From JAFGTP01 sp964498725 (GTDB lineage: Bacteria; Fidelibacterota; UBA2242; JAFGTP01): DNA of 64,000 nucleotides. A program made the translations under genes and the position numbers. A model generated the notes under the pieces. It saw only the letters and a program-made list of their open reading frames with translations, was not told the origin of the DNA and did not search any database. Each line of letters opens with the position of its first letter. Within the stretch, counting starts at the first letter, position 1. Shown piece after piece: positions 27,677 through 36,704 of the stretch. The stretch covers positions 50,603 to 114,602 of the forward strand of contig CAZCHS010000002.1 of the NCBI GenBank assembly GCA_964498725.1, written 5' to 3'.

Positions 27677-27745
27677 AGTTATTTGCTGAAATTTTGGTTT
27701 TGATACCTTATATTCTTTAAGAAAATAAAAATTGGCGGAGGTTTC

Positions 27746-29524
27746 ATGAGTTTAGCTAAGGAGAGAGTAGAAAAATTAAGACAATTAATGAAACAAAAAC
27801 ATATCGATGCCTGGATTGCTCCCAGTGCCGATGCCCATCAGAGTGAATATGTCGCTGATCATTGGCGAGCGCGGGCATGGCTGTCAGGTTTCACCGGATC
27901 AGCCGGCACAGTGGTGGTCACAATGGATAGGGCCGGTTTGTGGACAGACTCACGGTACTTCATTCAGGCTGAGCAAGAACTTCAGGGGAGTGGAATAGAC
28001 CTTTTTAAAATGGGCACCGATGGCACACCATCTTATACCAAATGGCTCAGTGATAATTTGGATAATGAGGCAATTGTTGGGTTCGACGGATCACTTTTAT
28101 CAGTGGCAGAAGTGGATCAGCTGATTGAAGACCTGGCTGAAAAACAGATTTCCCTCAGTTATAATGAAGACCTGATCGATAAAATTTGGGATGACCGGCC
28201 AACAATTCCCACAGCAGAAATTTTTCAGCTGGATGAAACCATCACCGGAGAGAGCAGAACAGTAAAAATAGAGCGAATTCGCGATAAAATGAATGACTAC
28301 CAAGCTGATTGTCACCTGATCACAACGCTGGATGATATTGCCTGGACCTTTAATATTCGAGGTAATGATATCGCCTACAATCCTGTCGCCGTTGCCTTTG
28401 CATTTATTACCTCTCAGGAGGTTTTCTTATTTATTAATGATCAAAAAGTACCTGATGGGCTTAGAAATGCGTTTGAGAATGAAAAAATACAACTCTTGGC
28501 TTACAATAAAATCTATGAATTTTTACGGAAACTGAAAGAGGACCGCAAAATTGTAGTGGACTTCAATAAAATCAGCCAAAAGATAAAAGATGCGATCCCC
28601 AATGGCTGCCAATTAATTAAAAAAATAAATATTCCGACAGAATTAAAAACAATCAAAAATGAAACCGAGATCAAAGGTTTCAAAGATGCTCATGTGCGGG
28701 ATGGTGTGGCCATGGTAAAATGGCTACACTGGCTGGAAAATAATTTGGGGAAAATACCAATGGATGAGGTTTCGGTAGCAGACCGCTTAGAATCATTCAG
28801 ATCTGAAAATGATAAATTTAGGGGACTGAGTTTTTCCACAATCGTGGGATATAAGGAAAATGGCGCTATTGTTCATTATACCGCCAAAAAGGAAACCGCT
28901 GCCGTGCTGGAACCTGAAGGATTATTACTGGTTGATTCAGGGGCGCAGTATTTGGATGGCACCACTGATATTACACGCACAATTTCACTGGGAAAACCCA
29001 CGACGGAAGAAAAGGAAGCGTTTACAGCGGTTTTGAAGGGACATATTAATCTTTCCAAAGCAATTTTTCCAAAAGAATATACCGGTGCTATGATCGATAC
29101 TTTTTCGCGGGCGGCACTATGGGAAAAGTTTTATAATTACGGGCATGGAACCGGACACGGAATCGGACATTTTCTCAATGTTCACGAAGGCCCGCAGCAG
29201 ATTCGGCCTACCAATCATTATGAAATAAAAATTGGCATGGTTCATTCCAATGAGCCCGGCATGTATCTCAAGGGAAAATTTGGTATTCGTATTGAGAATC
29301 TTATGGTTACAGTCCAAAAGCAAGAAAATGAATACGGCACTTTCCTGGGATTTGATATTCTGACACTTTGCCCGATTGATCTTTCCCTTATTAATCCGGA
29401 TATACTGGATAACAATGAAATTGTTTGGTTAAATAATTATCATGCGCGGGTTTATGATTCCCTGGCCCCGTATTTGAATGATAGTGAAAAAGTGTGGTTA
29501 GAGAAAAAAACACAAGAAATATGA
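27746..29524 (+). CDS. Xaa-Pro aminopeptidase (M24B, creatinase fold)
   Basis: 592 residues, the long three-domain form like human XPNPEP1 rather than the 440-residue PepP. Releases N-terminal residues before proline in the cytoplasm. Two N-terminal creatinase-like domains (for example RARAWLSGFTGSAGTVVVT, LWTDSRYFIQAE) precede the catalytic pita-bread. Metal ligands are visible: Asp in DSGAQYLDGTTDITRT (two Asp), His in GHGTGHGIGHFLNVHEGP, Glu in SNEPGMYL and Glu in GIRIENL. It starts at 27746 after a strong ggcggaggttt ribosome site. The stop codon overlaps the next start (ATGA), linking the two genes. Confidence 0.93.
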   Translation: MSLAKERVEKLRQLMKQKHIDAWIAPSADAHQSEYVADHWRARAWLSGFTGSAGTVVVTMDRAGLWTDSRYFIQAEQELQGSGIDLFKMGTDGTPSYTKWLSDNLDNEAIVGFDGSLLSVAEVDQLIEDLAEKQISLSYNEDLIDKIWDDRPTIPTAEIFQLDETITGESRTVKIERIRDKMNDYQADCHLITTLDDIAWTFNIRGNDIAYNPVAVAFAFITSQEVFLFINDQKVPDGLRNAFENEKIQLLAYNKIYEFLRKLKEDRKIVVDFNKISQKIKDAIPNGCQLIKKINIPTELKTIKNETEIKGFKDAHVRDGVAMVKWLHWLENNLGKIPMDEVSVADRLESFRSENDKFRGLSFSTIVGYKENGAIVHYTAKKETAAVLEPEGLLLVDSGAQYLDGTTDITRTISLGKPTTEEKEAFTAVLKGHINLSKAIFPKEYTGAMIDTFSRAALWEKFYNYGHGTGHGIGHFLNVHEGPQQIRPTNHYEIKIGMVHSNEPGMYLKGKFGIRIENLMVTVQKQENEYGTFLGFDILTLCPIDLSLINPDILDNNEIVWLNNYHARVYDSLAPYLNDSEKVWLEKKTQEI

Positions 29525-29958
29525 AAAACTTCGATAAATATCAGTTCATCTCACGAACAAGATCCTTGTTAAAATACCTGGTGCTGTTCATTCTTTGCTA
29601 TGCCCTGCTTTTTCTTGATTTGAACTTCTACCTGGTCCTTGCTGTTATATTACTGATCAATATTCTGTTTGTAAAAATCGAATTAAAATTCCACCTTGCA
29701 ACCCAATTGGCAAAACTGATAAAAGAAGAAAAATTTGACGACGCACTCAGTCTCGGATTGATGAAAAATGCCGAACAAAAGGATGATTATTCAAAGTTGT
29801 TGATGCTCACCGCATACTATAAGACCGGGCGCACCGATGAAGCAATGCAATTATTAAAAAATATTGATCAGAAAAAATGGAAAACCAAAAAAGTTAATAA
29901 AATTCTGGATAACTGGAAAATTAAGATGCTGCTGGATAGCCCTTATCAACTGAATTAA
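29521..29958 (+). CDS. Small membrane protein with two helices and a TPR-like tail
   Basis: 145 residues from ATG 29521, which overlaps the aminopeptidase stop by 4 bases. An earlier GTG at 29494 would bury it in the upstream gene and is less likely. Two hydrophobic stretches at about residues 17-33 and 36-51 cross the inner membrane. The C-terminal cytoplasmic part is helical (FDDALSLGLMKNAEQKDDYSKLLMLTAYYKTGRTDEAMQLLKN), the pattern of one or two TPR repeats. Function unknown; translational coupling to the aminopeptidase is the only hint. Confidence 0.7.
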   Translation: MKNFDKYQFISRTRSLLKYLVLFILCYALLFLDLNFYLVLAVILLINILFVKIELKFHLATQLAKLIKEEKFDDALSLGLMKNAEQKDDYSKLLMLTAYYKTGRTDEAMQLLKNIDQKKWKTKKVNKILDNWKIKMLLDSPYQLN

Positions 29959-29965
29959 TTAGCAT

Positions 29966-31210
29966 CTATTCCAAAGGGTTCCAGTTTTCATAGATGATTT
30001 TGAACCGGGAATTGAGTGATGTAAATATCAGTGTTTTCATTCCTGTATCCTGGTATGATGGTGTCCAGTAGTCCTGCCGAAAAGTTGCTTTCCAATTACC
30101 ATTGATAGGTTCTATTGTAAGGTCGTCAATAGCGACTTTGATTTCCGGAATGGAACGAAAGGTCTCCTGCTTGTAATTATAATATTGACGATAGGACCGT
30201 TGATCATCAGAAAAATTTTCTGCATAAAGTGCGATATACTCCTGAAAATTTTGGTTTTCCCAATATGTTTTCCAGTCATAGACCAGTTCTCTGATCTGAT
30301 GTTTTTCGGATAATTTTATAGGTGGTTTATACTGGGCATTTTCAGAAAAAATTTTCCACTCGTCCTCAACAGGAAGAAATGACAAACTGAACTGCCGCTC
30401 AATTTGATAATCCTCAGCAATGAAGGAGAGATGAAAACTGGCAATACTTTCATTAGGTGTTTGCAGAACAATTCGATTGGTGATTTCAAATTCATAATCC
30501 TCGGGATTTGAGGTTATGGTCTCATTGATTTTCGCAGCATAATCAAAGTTAAGATTATCAGAATCAACAATATACATTTTAAAATGGTCTACCAGCATTT
30601 TTGACGCAAAGGTTTGTTTCCAATTATTGATCAAATTATCCCAGTAACTGGCTGAGTATAAATTGGGATTATCCTTTATGTCACCATTAAAAATTAAAAC
30701 TGGTGTTTTATCAATTTTTAAAAAGGGTAGCAGTTCGCTTATCGTTGCAGTTTGCAAATAGAAACAACTTTCATTCTGAGTACTTTCTGCTGTCTTTTGC
30801 TGGATCCAGACATTATTGCCGGTGCGATTATTATATTGATCAGCAGGATTTGGGTAATTTAATACGAGCGCGACCGGTATCGCAGCCTGGTCATAATTAT
30901 CGATAGTAATTTTTTCTTTTGCAAAATAAATTCCTTCCGGTAGTGCCTCATCACGGGCCTGGTTTTTGTTATCCGGAACTTCAGGTGGAATTAATTCAAA
31001 AGAAATGAGTTGCACAATTGTGTCGGAAGAAACCTCTGCAAAAGATAAAGAAGCCTCGTTTTTATTTATAATTGCGACGGTATCTTTTCCCGGGAAAGAA
31101 ATATTAATTATTATTGAATCATAGTCAGAGGCTGTCATAACTGTAAAGAATAACAGGAGTATAAGTAAAATATTTTGAGTTTTAAAATTAATAAATATTT
31201 GTTTCGCCAT
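29966..31210 (-). CDS. Exported protein with a SnoaL/NTF2-like C-terminal domain
   Basis: 414 residues. Signal peptide (LLILLLFFTVMTAS, to about residue 28). The middle (residues 30-295) is a mixed alpha/beta region I do not recognise, with a strand pattern after PVLIFNGDIKD. The last 115 residues (EKHQIRELVYDWKTYWENQNFQEYIALYAENF, then RSYRQYYNYKQETFRSIPEIKVAIDDLTIEPINGNWKATF) match the layout of a SnoaL/Cds6-like domain that is often fused to L,D-transpeptidases in other bacteria. No YkuD catalytic motif is present here. It ends 7 bases from the upstream small membrane gene (convergent) and starts 50 bases before the tRNA. Function unknown, location periplasm or outside. Confidence 0.55.
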   Translation of the reverse strand: MAKQIFINFKTQNILLILLLFFTVMTASDYDSIIINISFPGKDTVAIINKNEASLSFAEVSSDTIVQLISFELIPPEVPDNKNQARDEALPEGIYFAKEKITIDNYDQAAIPVALVLNYPNPADQYNNRTGNNVWIQQKTAESTQNESCFYLQTATISELLPFLKIDKTPVLIFNGDIKDNPNLYSASYWDNLINNWKQTFASKMLVDHFKMYIVDSDNLNFDYAAKINETITSNPEDYEFEITNRIVLQTPNESIASFHLSFIAEDYQIERQFSLSFLPVEDEWKIFSENAQYKPPIKLSEKHQIRELVYDWKTYWENQNFQEYIALYAENFSDDQRSYRQYYNYKQETFRSIPEIKVAIDDLTIEPINGNWKATFRQDYWTPSYQDTGMKTLIFTSLNSRFKIIYENWNPLE

Positions 31211-31260
31211 AAAAATATTTGAGTGTTAGTAAATTTATAATTAACTTTGGTCTAATTAAT

Positions 31261-31333
31261 GCCCCCGTAGCTCAGCCGGATAGAGCGTTGGCCTCCGGAG
31301 CCGAAAGCACGGGTTCGAATCCTGTCGGGGGTA
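31261..31333 (+). tRNA. tRNA-Arg (anticodon CCG)
   Basis: 73 bases, full cloverleaf. Acceptor gcccccg pairs with cgggggt (one G-T at the end), D-arm gctc/gagc, anticodon stem ttggc/gccga, loop ctccgga with the anticodon CCG (reads CGG), 4-base variable loop, T-arm acggg-ttcgaat-cctgt. Discriminator base A. The 3' CCA is not encoded. Eight T follow at 31335-31342. It lies between two minus-strand genes. Confidence 0.95.
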
Positions 31334-31340
31334 CTTTTTT

Positions 31341-32495
31341 TTATTCAACGATGTCAATAAAATGCCCATAGGCCCAGCCTGTTTCACCATTATCCACTCT
31401 CAATAAATACCAATAATCATTCATCTGGTTGATTCTAACCTTTGTTTTGCTTTTGTCGATGATTTCGACGGTTCTTCCTTTTTTAAGATTTGTGACAACA
31501 CCGGAAGTAAGGCTGGGATCACGGCGAATATTGAGTGAATTCGTGCGTATAATACCCACCATTTGTTGATTTTTCTGGTAATCAATATCAGCAAAAAAGT
31601 TATATTCCAATTGTTTTGTCGCCAGTTCTTCCAAATTTCTTCGTTCCCCGTTATTATTAAGTGCAAAAAGGATTTCTTTTTCGAAAAGTTCTTTTGTTTT
31701 ATAACCAATATCCAATACAGTGGCATGAATTGTAATCCCTGTATTTGAGGTATCATTAGTCAACCGGGCGGATTTTATCAGGTGTCCGATATCATGAGTT
31801 GTTTGCCAGGTAATATTGCCGAACTTATTAATTTTGATCACATAAAGTTTGTCATTAAAATATTTGCGTTTTCCCAGCAAAAATAATTCGTTGTCATCTG
31901 TAACTGAGAGGTCAAGAAAGGCTTCATCAATATTTTTCAGACCAATTGTTTTTGTCCAGATGCGATTTCCGTCAGGTGAGACCTTTAAAACATGGAGATC
32001 GTTTTTCAACACTTTATAAAATTCTTCCGTTTCTGTGGCGCAAAAGCCGGCAATTGCGATATTATTATCATTTAACTTTACGATTGACCGGGGAATTTCT
32101 ATCCCTTTTTTTGAAAAATCTTTATGCCACAAAAGTCCCTCTTCAGAACTGATTTTCATGAGGCCAATATCGTATTGAGTATTGGATAGTTTTTCATAAC
32201 CAATAATGTAACAGATCGATTCTGTATATAAAAGAATATCAACCAAAACGAAATTTTGTTTTAAAGGAAATTCTGTTTCAAGGGGGACTTTTTTTTGTGT
32301 ATCTATAATTTGGAGGATAGCTCTTTGTTGGTTAGATATCAAGGGGCTCGAAGTTATAATTACTTCTTTCTGATCGGAGATAATTTTGTATAATAAAACG
32401 TTCGAACGGTCTGGGTTAGCTTCCATTTTTTGTGCTGAAATACCATTGGAGATGACCAACAAGACAATTAAAACTAATTTTTTTAAGAAATACAT
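31341..32495 (-). CDS. Exported propeller-like protein with C-terminal bacterial SH3 domain
   Basis: 384 residues. Signal peptide ending near GISAQK (residue 22). The middle has repeated strands built on DGNRIWTKTI and FGNITWQTT, each following a xxLIKIxxFG/ILKVSPDG turn, as in a beta-propeller that reports or binds. Residues about 310-384 are an SH3b domain: LNIRRDPSLTSGVVTNLKKGRTVEIIDKS and WYLLRVDNGETGWAYGHFI; such domains bind peptidoglycan or other cell-wall parts. It is divergent from the receiver/kinase gene over 308 bases. No enzyme motif is recognised. Function unknown; a cell-envelope role is inferred from the SH3b. Confidence 0.6.
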   Translation of the reverse strand: MYFLKKLVLIVLLVISNGISAQKMEANPDRSNVLLYKIISDQKEVIITSSPLISNQQRAILQIIDTQKKVPLETEFPLKQNFVLVDILLYTESICYIIGYEKLSNTQYDIGLMKISSEEGLLWHKDFSKKGIEIPRSIVKLNDNNIAIAGFCATETEEFYKVLKNDLHVLKVSPDGNRIWTKTIGLKNIDEAFLDLSVTDDNELFLLGKRKYFNDKLYVIKINKFGNITWQTTHDIGHLIKSARLTNDTSNTGITIHATVLDIGYKTKELFEKEILFALNNNGERRNLEELATKQLEYNFFADIDYQKNQQMVGIIRTNSLNIRRDPSLTSGVVTNLKKGRTVEIIDKSKTKVRINQMNDYWYLLRVDNGETGWAYGHFIDIVE

Positions 32496-32803
32496 TTAAT
32501 TTTCCTCATCTGTATCGGGTATCGGAAATAGCAAATTATATACCATTAAAATACAATCTCAATAATATAAACTTTTAACTCCTTTTATATGGTATATTTT
32601 ACAAATTAATTATTGTAAGTGAAAATTAAATTATGAAAAAAATATTTATTTTATTTGTGGTTTTTGATAATATTAATTACGAAGAGTGTTAATCTTATCT
32701 TATGAATTGCAGAATTGACATAATAAATAATAACTGTGGCATAAATATTGCTTCTCAAGATAATGACCTAAGTAATTGAAAAAAAAGAAATAAGAAGAAT
32801 TAT
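32496..32803. other. Divergent AT-rich intergenic region
   Basis: 308 bases between the SH3 protein (minus) and the receiver/PAS/kinase gene (plus). It is very AT-rich and holds the sigma-54-type promoter at 32737-32752; I find no other gene or strong hairpin in it. Confidence 0.5.
32737..32752 (+). promoter_or_regulatory. Candidate sigma-54 (-24/-12) promoter
   Basis: TGGCATAAATATTGCT matches the TGGCAC-N5-TTGCW consensus. GG and GC are separated by exactly 10 bases, the required spacing. It ends about 50 bases before the ATG at 32804 and points at it. Transcription by sigma-54 would need an enhancer-binding ATPase encoded elsewhere. Confidence 0.6.
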
Positions 32804-34324
32804 ATGAAACCCAGGAATATTTTAGTTGTCGAGGATGAATTAATAACCGGTAAGAATCTTACCAATGGTTTAATAAGTAAAGGATATAAAAATGTTATTT
32901 TAGTAAATAATAGTAAAGATGCCTTAGAATATGTTTCAAATTATGCTTCAACTGATGTGGTTATTATGGATATAACCAACGACAATAAAAAGCATTATGG
33001 AATTGATACTGCCCGCCGAATTATAAATACTTATGATATACCAGTAATATTTCTCACCGGAGATTCTGATATTAAAGGCAGCCGGTTTGCAGCGAAAGAC
33101 TCTTTATGCGGTTATCTGACAAAACCCATTAATCCGCAGGAACTTACTGATAAACTGGAACAGGCCTTCACGCGGCACCGGAAGCAAAAAAAGATCAAAT
33201 TAAGCGAAGAAAAATATCGCGCCATAGCGGATGGATATACTTTGTCGATTTTTATTATTCAGGATGAGCGGATTGTATATGCCAACAAAACTTTTCAGCA
33301 GTTGACCGGTTATTCTGCTAGCGAAATATACAATTTTGATACAATGATTTTAAAGAGACTTCTGCCCAATGAGGATATAAACCGCAATATCATATTATCA
33401 GAATTGGTCGCTGTTAAAAATCCGGAACAATTGTCGATTTCAATGCCCCTGAAAATAAAAAACGGGCAGGTGATTTGGGTGGAATTATATTCCAAGGTCA
33501 TTAAGTATAATAACCGGCCGGCCCGGCTGGTGACGCTGATTGATATTACTGAACTGCGGGAAGCGGAAAGTGAAACGCATCATAAATTTAACGAGGTTAA
33601 TAAACAGAAAAAATTTATCGATGAAATTATACATTTAACATCGCAAAATTTGCAGAATCCTCTGATCAATATTCTTGGATTTAGTGCGGAAATTGAACGA
33701 GATATAAAAAGTGTAAAAGAAATTGTTGACTCTTCGATTAGCAGTAACTCTCTTAGGGATATTATTAATCACGATATTCCGGAATCTTTGCAATTCATTG
33801 TAAAAAACGCCACTAAAATGCAAAGGAATATAAGCAGCCTTAAGCAAATTTTAAATTTAAAAGAGACGCAATTAAAAAAGATTCCATTGCAACCTGAAAT
33901 TATTATCAATAAAATTATTAAATCCAGACAATCCGACCTTATCAACAATAATATTAATATTAAAGTTTCACCGGTTTTGCACACAATCAAAGCAGACAAA
34001 GAATTGATAGAAATTACTTTTGCCAATATTATCGATAATTGTATTAAGTTCTATGATACGGAAAAAAATTCCTACTTAGAGGTCTCCTCGGTATCAGAAG
34101 GGGAATTTGTTACCTACTTCTTTAAAGATAATGGTATTGGTATTCCCAAAAGATGTTTAAAAACTGCTTTTGGGATATTTAATCGTTTCCATTCTCAGGA
34201 TTATGCGGGGGATGGCGTGGGATTGACACTGGTTAAAGAAATTGTTGGTCTTCATGACGGATATTGCCGCATTGAATCTGAAGAAGGCCAGGGCACAATC
34301 GTTACTGTAAAACTAAGGAAATAA
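32804..34324 (+). CDS. Receiver-PAS-histidine-kinase-like protein lacking the phospho-His
   Basis: 506 residues, cytoplasmic (no membrane span). Residues 3-123 are a response-regulator receiver with acidic pocket Glu10/Asp11, phospho-acceptor Asp56, Thr85 and Lys107 all present. Residues 138-260 are a PAS domain (YRAIADGYTLSIFIIQDERIVYANKTFQQLTGY). Residues 270-506 look like a kinase: the helix TSQNLQNPLINILGFS stands where HisKA has SHxLRxPL, and Gln281 replaces the phospho-His. The ATPase part is intact: NIIDN (N box), DNGIGIP (G1), GDGVGL (G2). Such a protein cannot phosphorylate itself in the usual way; it may act as a phosphorylation-controlled ATP-binding partner. It has a sigma-54-type promoter upstream. 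Confidence 0.8.
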   Translation: MKPRNILVVEDELITGKNLTNGLISKGYKNVILVNNSKDALEYVSNYASTDVVIMDITNDNKKHYGIDTARRIINTYDIPVIFLTGDSDIKGSRFAAKDSLCGYLTKPINPQELTDKLEQAFTRHRKQKKIKLSEEKYRAIADGYTLSIFIIQDERIVYANKTFQQLTGYSASEIYNFDTMILKRLLPNEDINRNIILSELVAVKNPEQLSISMPLKIKNGQVIWVELYSKVIKYNNRPARLVTLIDITELREAESETHHKFNEVNKQKKFIDEIIHLTSQNLQNPLINILGFSAEIERDIKSVKEIVDSSISSNSLRDIINHDIPESLQFIVKNATKMQRNISSLKQILNLKETQLKKIPLQPEIIINKIIKSRQSDLINNNINIKVSPVLHTIKADKELIEITFANIIDNCIKFYDTEKNSYLEVSSVSEGEFVTYFFKDNGIGIPKRCLKTAFGIFNRFHSQDYAGDGVGLTLVKEIVGLHDGYCRIESEEGQGTIVTVKLRK

Positions 34325-34417
34325 GCGTTCCCCTTCTCAGGTAAATAAATACTGCGATATACTGGTATTTCTTCCTCAATTTAGTTAATATTAGCCCTTA
34401 AAATATTGAGGAAAAAA

Positions 34418-36391
34418 TTGATACAATTAAAAAATATATCCATGGAATTTGGTGATAAGATATTGTTTCGGAATGTCACGCTGAGTTTTTCTGATAACAA
34501 TAAATACGGTATTGTCGGCGCCAATGGCTCGGGAAAAAGTACGCTGTTAAAATTGATCTCCGGAGAGCTTTCTCCCACCGGGGGACAGGTTAATATTCCA
34601 TCCACAAAATCCCTTAGTTTCCTTAAACAAAACCAATTTGAATTCGAACAGGAAAAGATCCTGGATGTTGTATTGATGGGACAGGAAAAACTATGGCGAT
34701 TAAGCCGGGATAAATTAAAACTTGAAAAAAAGCAGCATCTGTCGGTTGAGGAAGGGCACCGATTGGCAGAAATGGAATTGCAGATTGAAAAATTGGGCGG
34801 TTATACAGCTGAAGCCCGGGCATCGGTAATTTTAAAGGGATTAGGCTTTCCCACCGAACAGCATCAGCACACCATGTCAACTCTCTCAGGAGGTTACAAA
34901 TTGCGCGTGCTGTTGGCACAATGTCTCTATTCATCCCCGGATATCCTGCTGTTGGATGAACCCAATAACCATCTTGATATTAATTCCATTAACTGGCTGG
35001 CCAATTATCTACGGGATTACGACGGAGTTGTTGTGCTGGTTTCGCATGATCATCATTTTATTAACAGGGTTTCCGATTTTATTGTTGATATCGATTATGA
35101 AACATTGAAAGTGTATAAAGGTAATTATGAACTTTTCGTAAGGGCCAAAGAATTGGAAGTGGAGCGAAAAGAGAAAGAAATTGAAAAACAGGAAAAACGT
35201 AAAGAGGAATTACAGAAATTTGTTGACCGGTTCAGGGCAAAAGCCACTAAAGCCCGACAAGCCAACAGCCGCAAGAAGCAGATTGAAAAAATGGAAGATA
35301 TACGTATTGCAAAATCTTCGCGGCGCCATCCCTTTTTTAAGTTCCTGGAGTCCCGTCCCTCCGGAAATCCTGTCCTTGAAGCAAACCAGATCAGTAAAAG
35401 TTTTGGCGATAAAAAGGTGTTGCACAACATTGATCTGAAGGCCAATCGTGGTGACAAAATCGCAATTATAGGCCCCAATGGCATTGGTAAAACAACTTTG
35501 CTGAAGATCATTATGAATGACCTGAATCATGATTCCGGTGATTATTGCTGGGGAAATAATGTCAATTTTGGTTATTTTGCCCAAAATCATAAGGAACAAC
35601 TGCCGGGTGATGAAACTGTTTATGGCTGGTTGCAGGGTAATTTTCCCGGTGAAAATGTTGGTACTATACGCAAAAGTTTGGGCCGAATGTTATTTACAGA
35701 TGAGGATATGGAGAAACAAACCGGTAATTTAAGCGGTGGTGAAACAGCGCGGCTGATATTTGCAAAATTGACCATGATGAAAACCAATGTGCTGATCCTC
35801 GATGAACCGACGAACCATTTGGACCTGGAAAGTATTGAGTCCCTTGCTGAGGCGATGAATCAATTTTCCGGTACCATTATTTTTGTTTCCCATGACAGAT
35901 ATTTTATTGATCAGGTGGCTGATACGATTTTGGAAATCATACCCAAAGGATATAATCGTTTTCCGGGAAATTATAGTGAATTTATTGCTAAATTTGGAGA
36001 AGATTATCTGGACCGCACCGGTGATGTGCGCGTTAAAACATCCGATGCAAAAAAAACAGTCACAACTTCTGAGAAGAAAAATCTGGTGCAGGAGCGGCGG
36101 CTACTTCAAAAGGAGTTGACGAAATTAAAAAACCGCGAATCAAAATATGAAGACAATGTATTTGAAATTGAATCGGAATTAGAGGAAATTGAAAATATAC
36201 TGGCTGGAACTGATATTTATCAGAATAATAATTTAAAAAAACTACAGGAAACTCTGAAGCACAAAGAAGTTGTGGAACATAATTTGGAAAGTGCCATGGG
36301 TAAATGGGAAGAAGATCAGAACAGCATAGTGGAAATTGAAAAGAAAATTAACCATATTAATAAAAAAATAAGTGACGTTCAAAATGGATGA
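34418..36391 (+). CDS. ABC-F ATPase (Uup/EttA-type translation factor)
   Basis: About 657 residues from TTG 34418, which has gagg 6 bases before it; a TTG at 34406 is less well placed. Two nucleotide-binding domains with no membrane part: Walker A GANGSGKST and GPNGIGKTT; signatures LSGGYKLRVLLAQ and LSGGETARLIFAKL; Walker B LLLDEPNNHLD and LILDEPTNHLD. The linker (about 230-300) is highly charged and helical. The C-terminal 100 residues are a coiled coil. This fits Uup-like or YheS-like ABC-F proteins that act on the ribosome rather than transport. It overlaps the HNH gene by 8 bases. Confidence 0.9.
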   Translation: MIQLKNISMEFGDKILFRNVTLSFSDNNKYGIVGANGSGKSTLLKLISGELSPTGGQVNIPSTKSLSFLKQNQFEFEQEKILDVVLMGQEKLWRLSRDKLKLEKKQHLSVEEGHRLAEMELQIEKLGGYTAEARASVILKGLGFPTEQHQHTMSTLSGGYKLRVLLAQCLYSSPDILLLDEPNNHLDINSINWLANYLRDYDGVVVLVSHDHHFINRVSDFIVDIDYETLKVYKGNYELFVRAKELEVERKEKEIEKQEKRKEELQKFVDRFRAKATKARQANSRKKQIEKMEDIRIAKSSRRHPFFKFLESRPSGNPVLEANQISKSFGDKKVLHNIDLKANRGDKIAIIGPNGIGKTTLLKIIMNDLNHDSGDYCWGNNVNFGYFAQNHKEQLPGDETVYGWLQGNFPGENVGTIRKSLGRMLFTDEDMEKQTGNLSGGETARLIFAKLTMMKTNVLILDEPTNHLDLESIESLAEAMNQFSGTIIFVSHDRYFIDQVADTILEIIPKGYNRFPGNYSEFIAKFGEDYLDRTGDVRVKTSDAKKTVTTSEKKNLVQERRLLQKELTKLKNRESKYEDNVFEIESELEEIENILAGTDIYQNNNLKKLQETLKHKEVVEHNLESAMGKWEEDQNSIVEIEKKINHINKKISDVQNG

Positions 36392-36686
36392 TTGGATTGA
36401 TATAAAGAAAGATGAAAAGCATATCAAAAAAGAACGGGAAAAAGCCCGGAAACTTAAAAAATCCCAGTGGTGGCAAAACAAACTGAATGAAGGCATTTGT
36501 CATTACTGCGGAAAAAAGTTTGACAGGGAAGACCTGACCATGGACCATGTCATCCCGGTAAGTCGCGGTGGAAAAAGCACAAAGAAAAATATCGTTATCA
36601 GTTGCAAGGCCTGTAATAATGATAAAAAATTTCTGACACCGGTGGATATGATCTTAAAAAAAATTCAAAAGAATAATGACGAATAA
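36384..36686 (+). CDS. Small HNH endonuclease-like protein
   Basis: 100 residues from ATG 36384; an upstream GTG (36372) adds four residues inside the ABC-F gene and is less likely. The HNH core is clear: CHYCGKKF then LTMDHVIPVSRGGKSTKKN then CKACNNDK, with two CxxC zinc pairs around a DH(V/I)xP catalytic centre. The N-terminus is a very basic helix. Members of this group may nick or cut DNA or RNA; many stand-alone genes have no known target. Overlaps the ABC-F stop by 8 bases, so it is translationally coupled to it. No restriction or modification gene is near. Confidence 0.85.
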   Translation: MDDWIDIKKDEKHIKKEREKARKLKKSQWWQNKLNEGICHYCGKKFDREDLTMDHVIPVSRGGKSTKKNIVISCKACNNDKKFLTPVDMILKKIQKNNDE

Positions 36687-36704
36687 ACAATTTTAGGGGA
36701 CAAA

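Noticed and set aside
29494..29520. GTG start for the small membrane protein
   Set aside because: It lies well inside the aminopeptidase gene and the ATG at 29521 overlaps the stop codon in the usual ATGA manner.
34406..34417. TTG at 34406 as the ABC-F start
   Set aside because: The TTG at 34418 has a gagg ribosome site at the right distance, and the family starts with xIxLxNIS.
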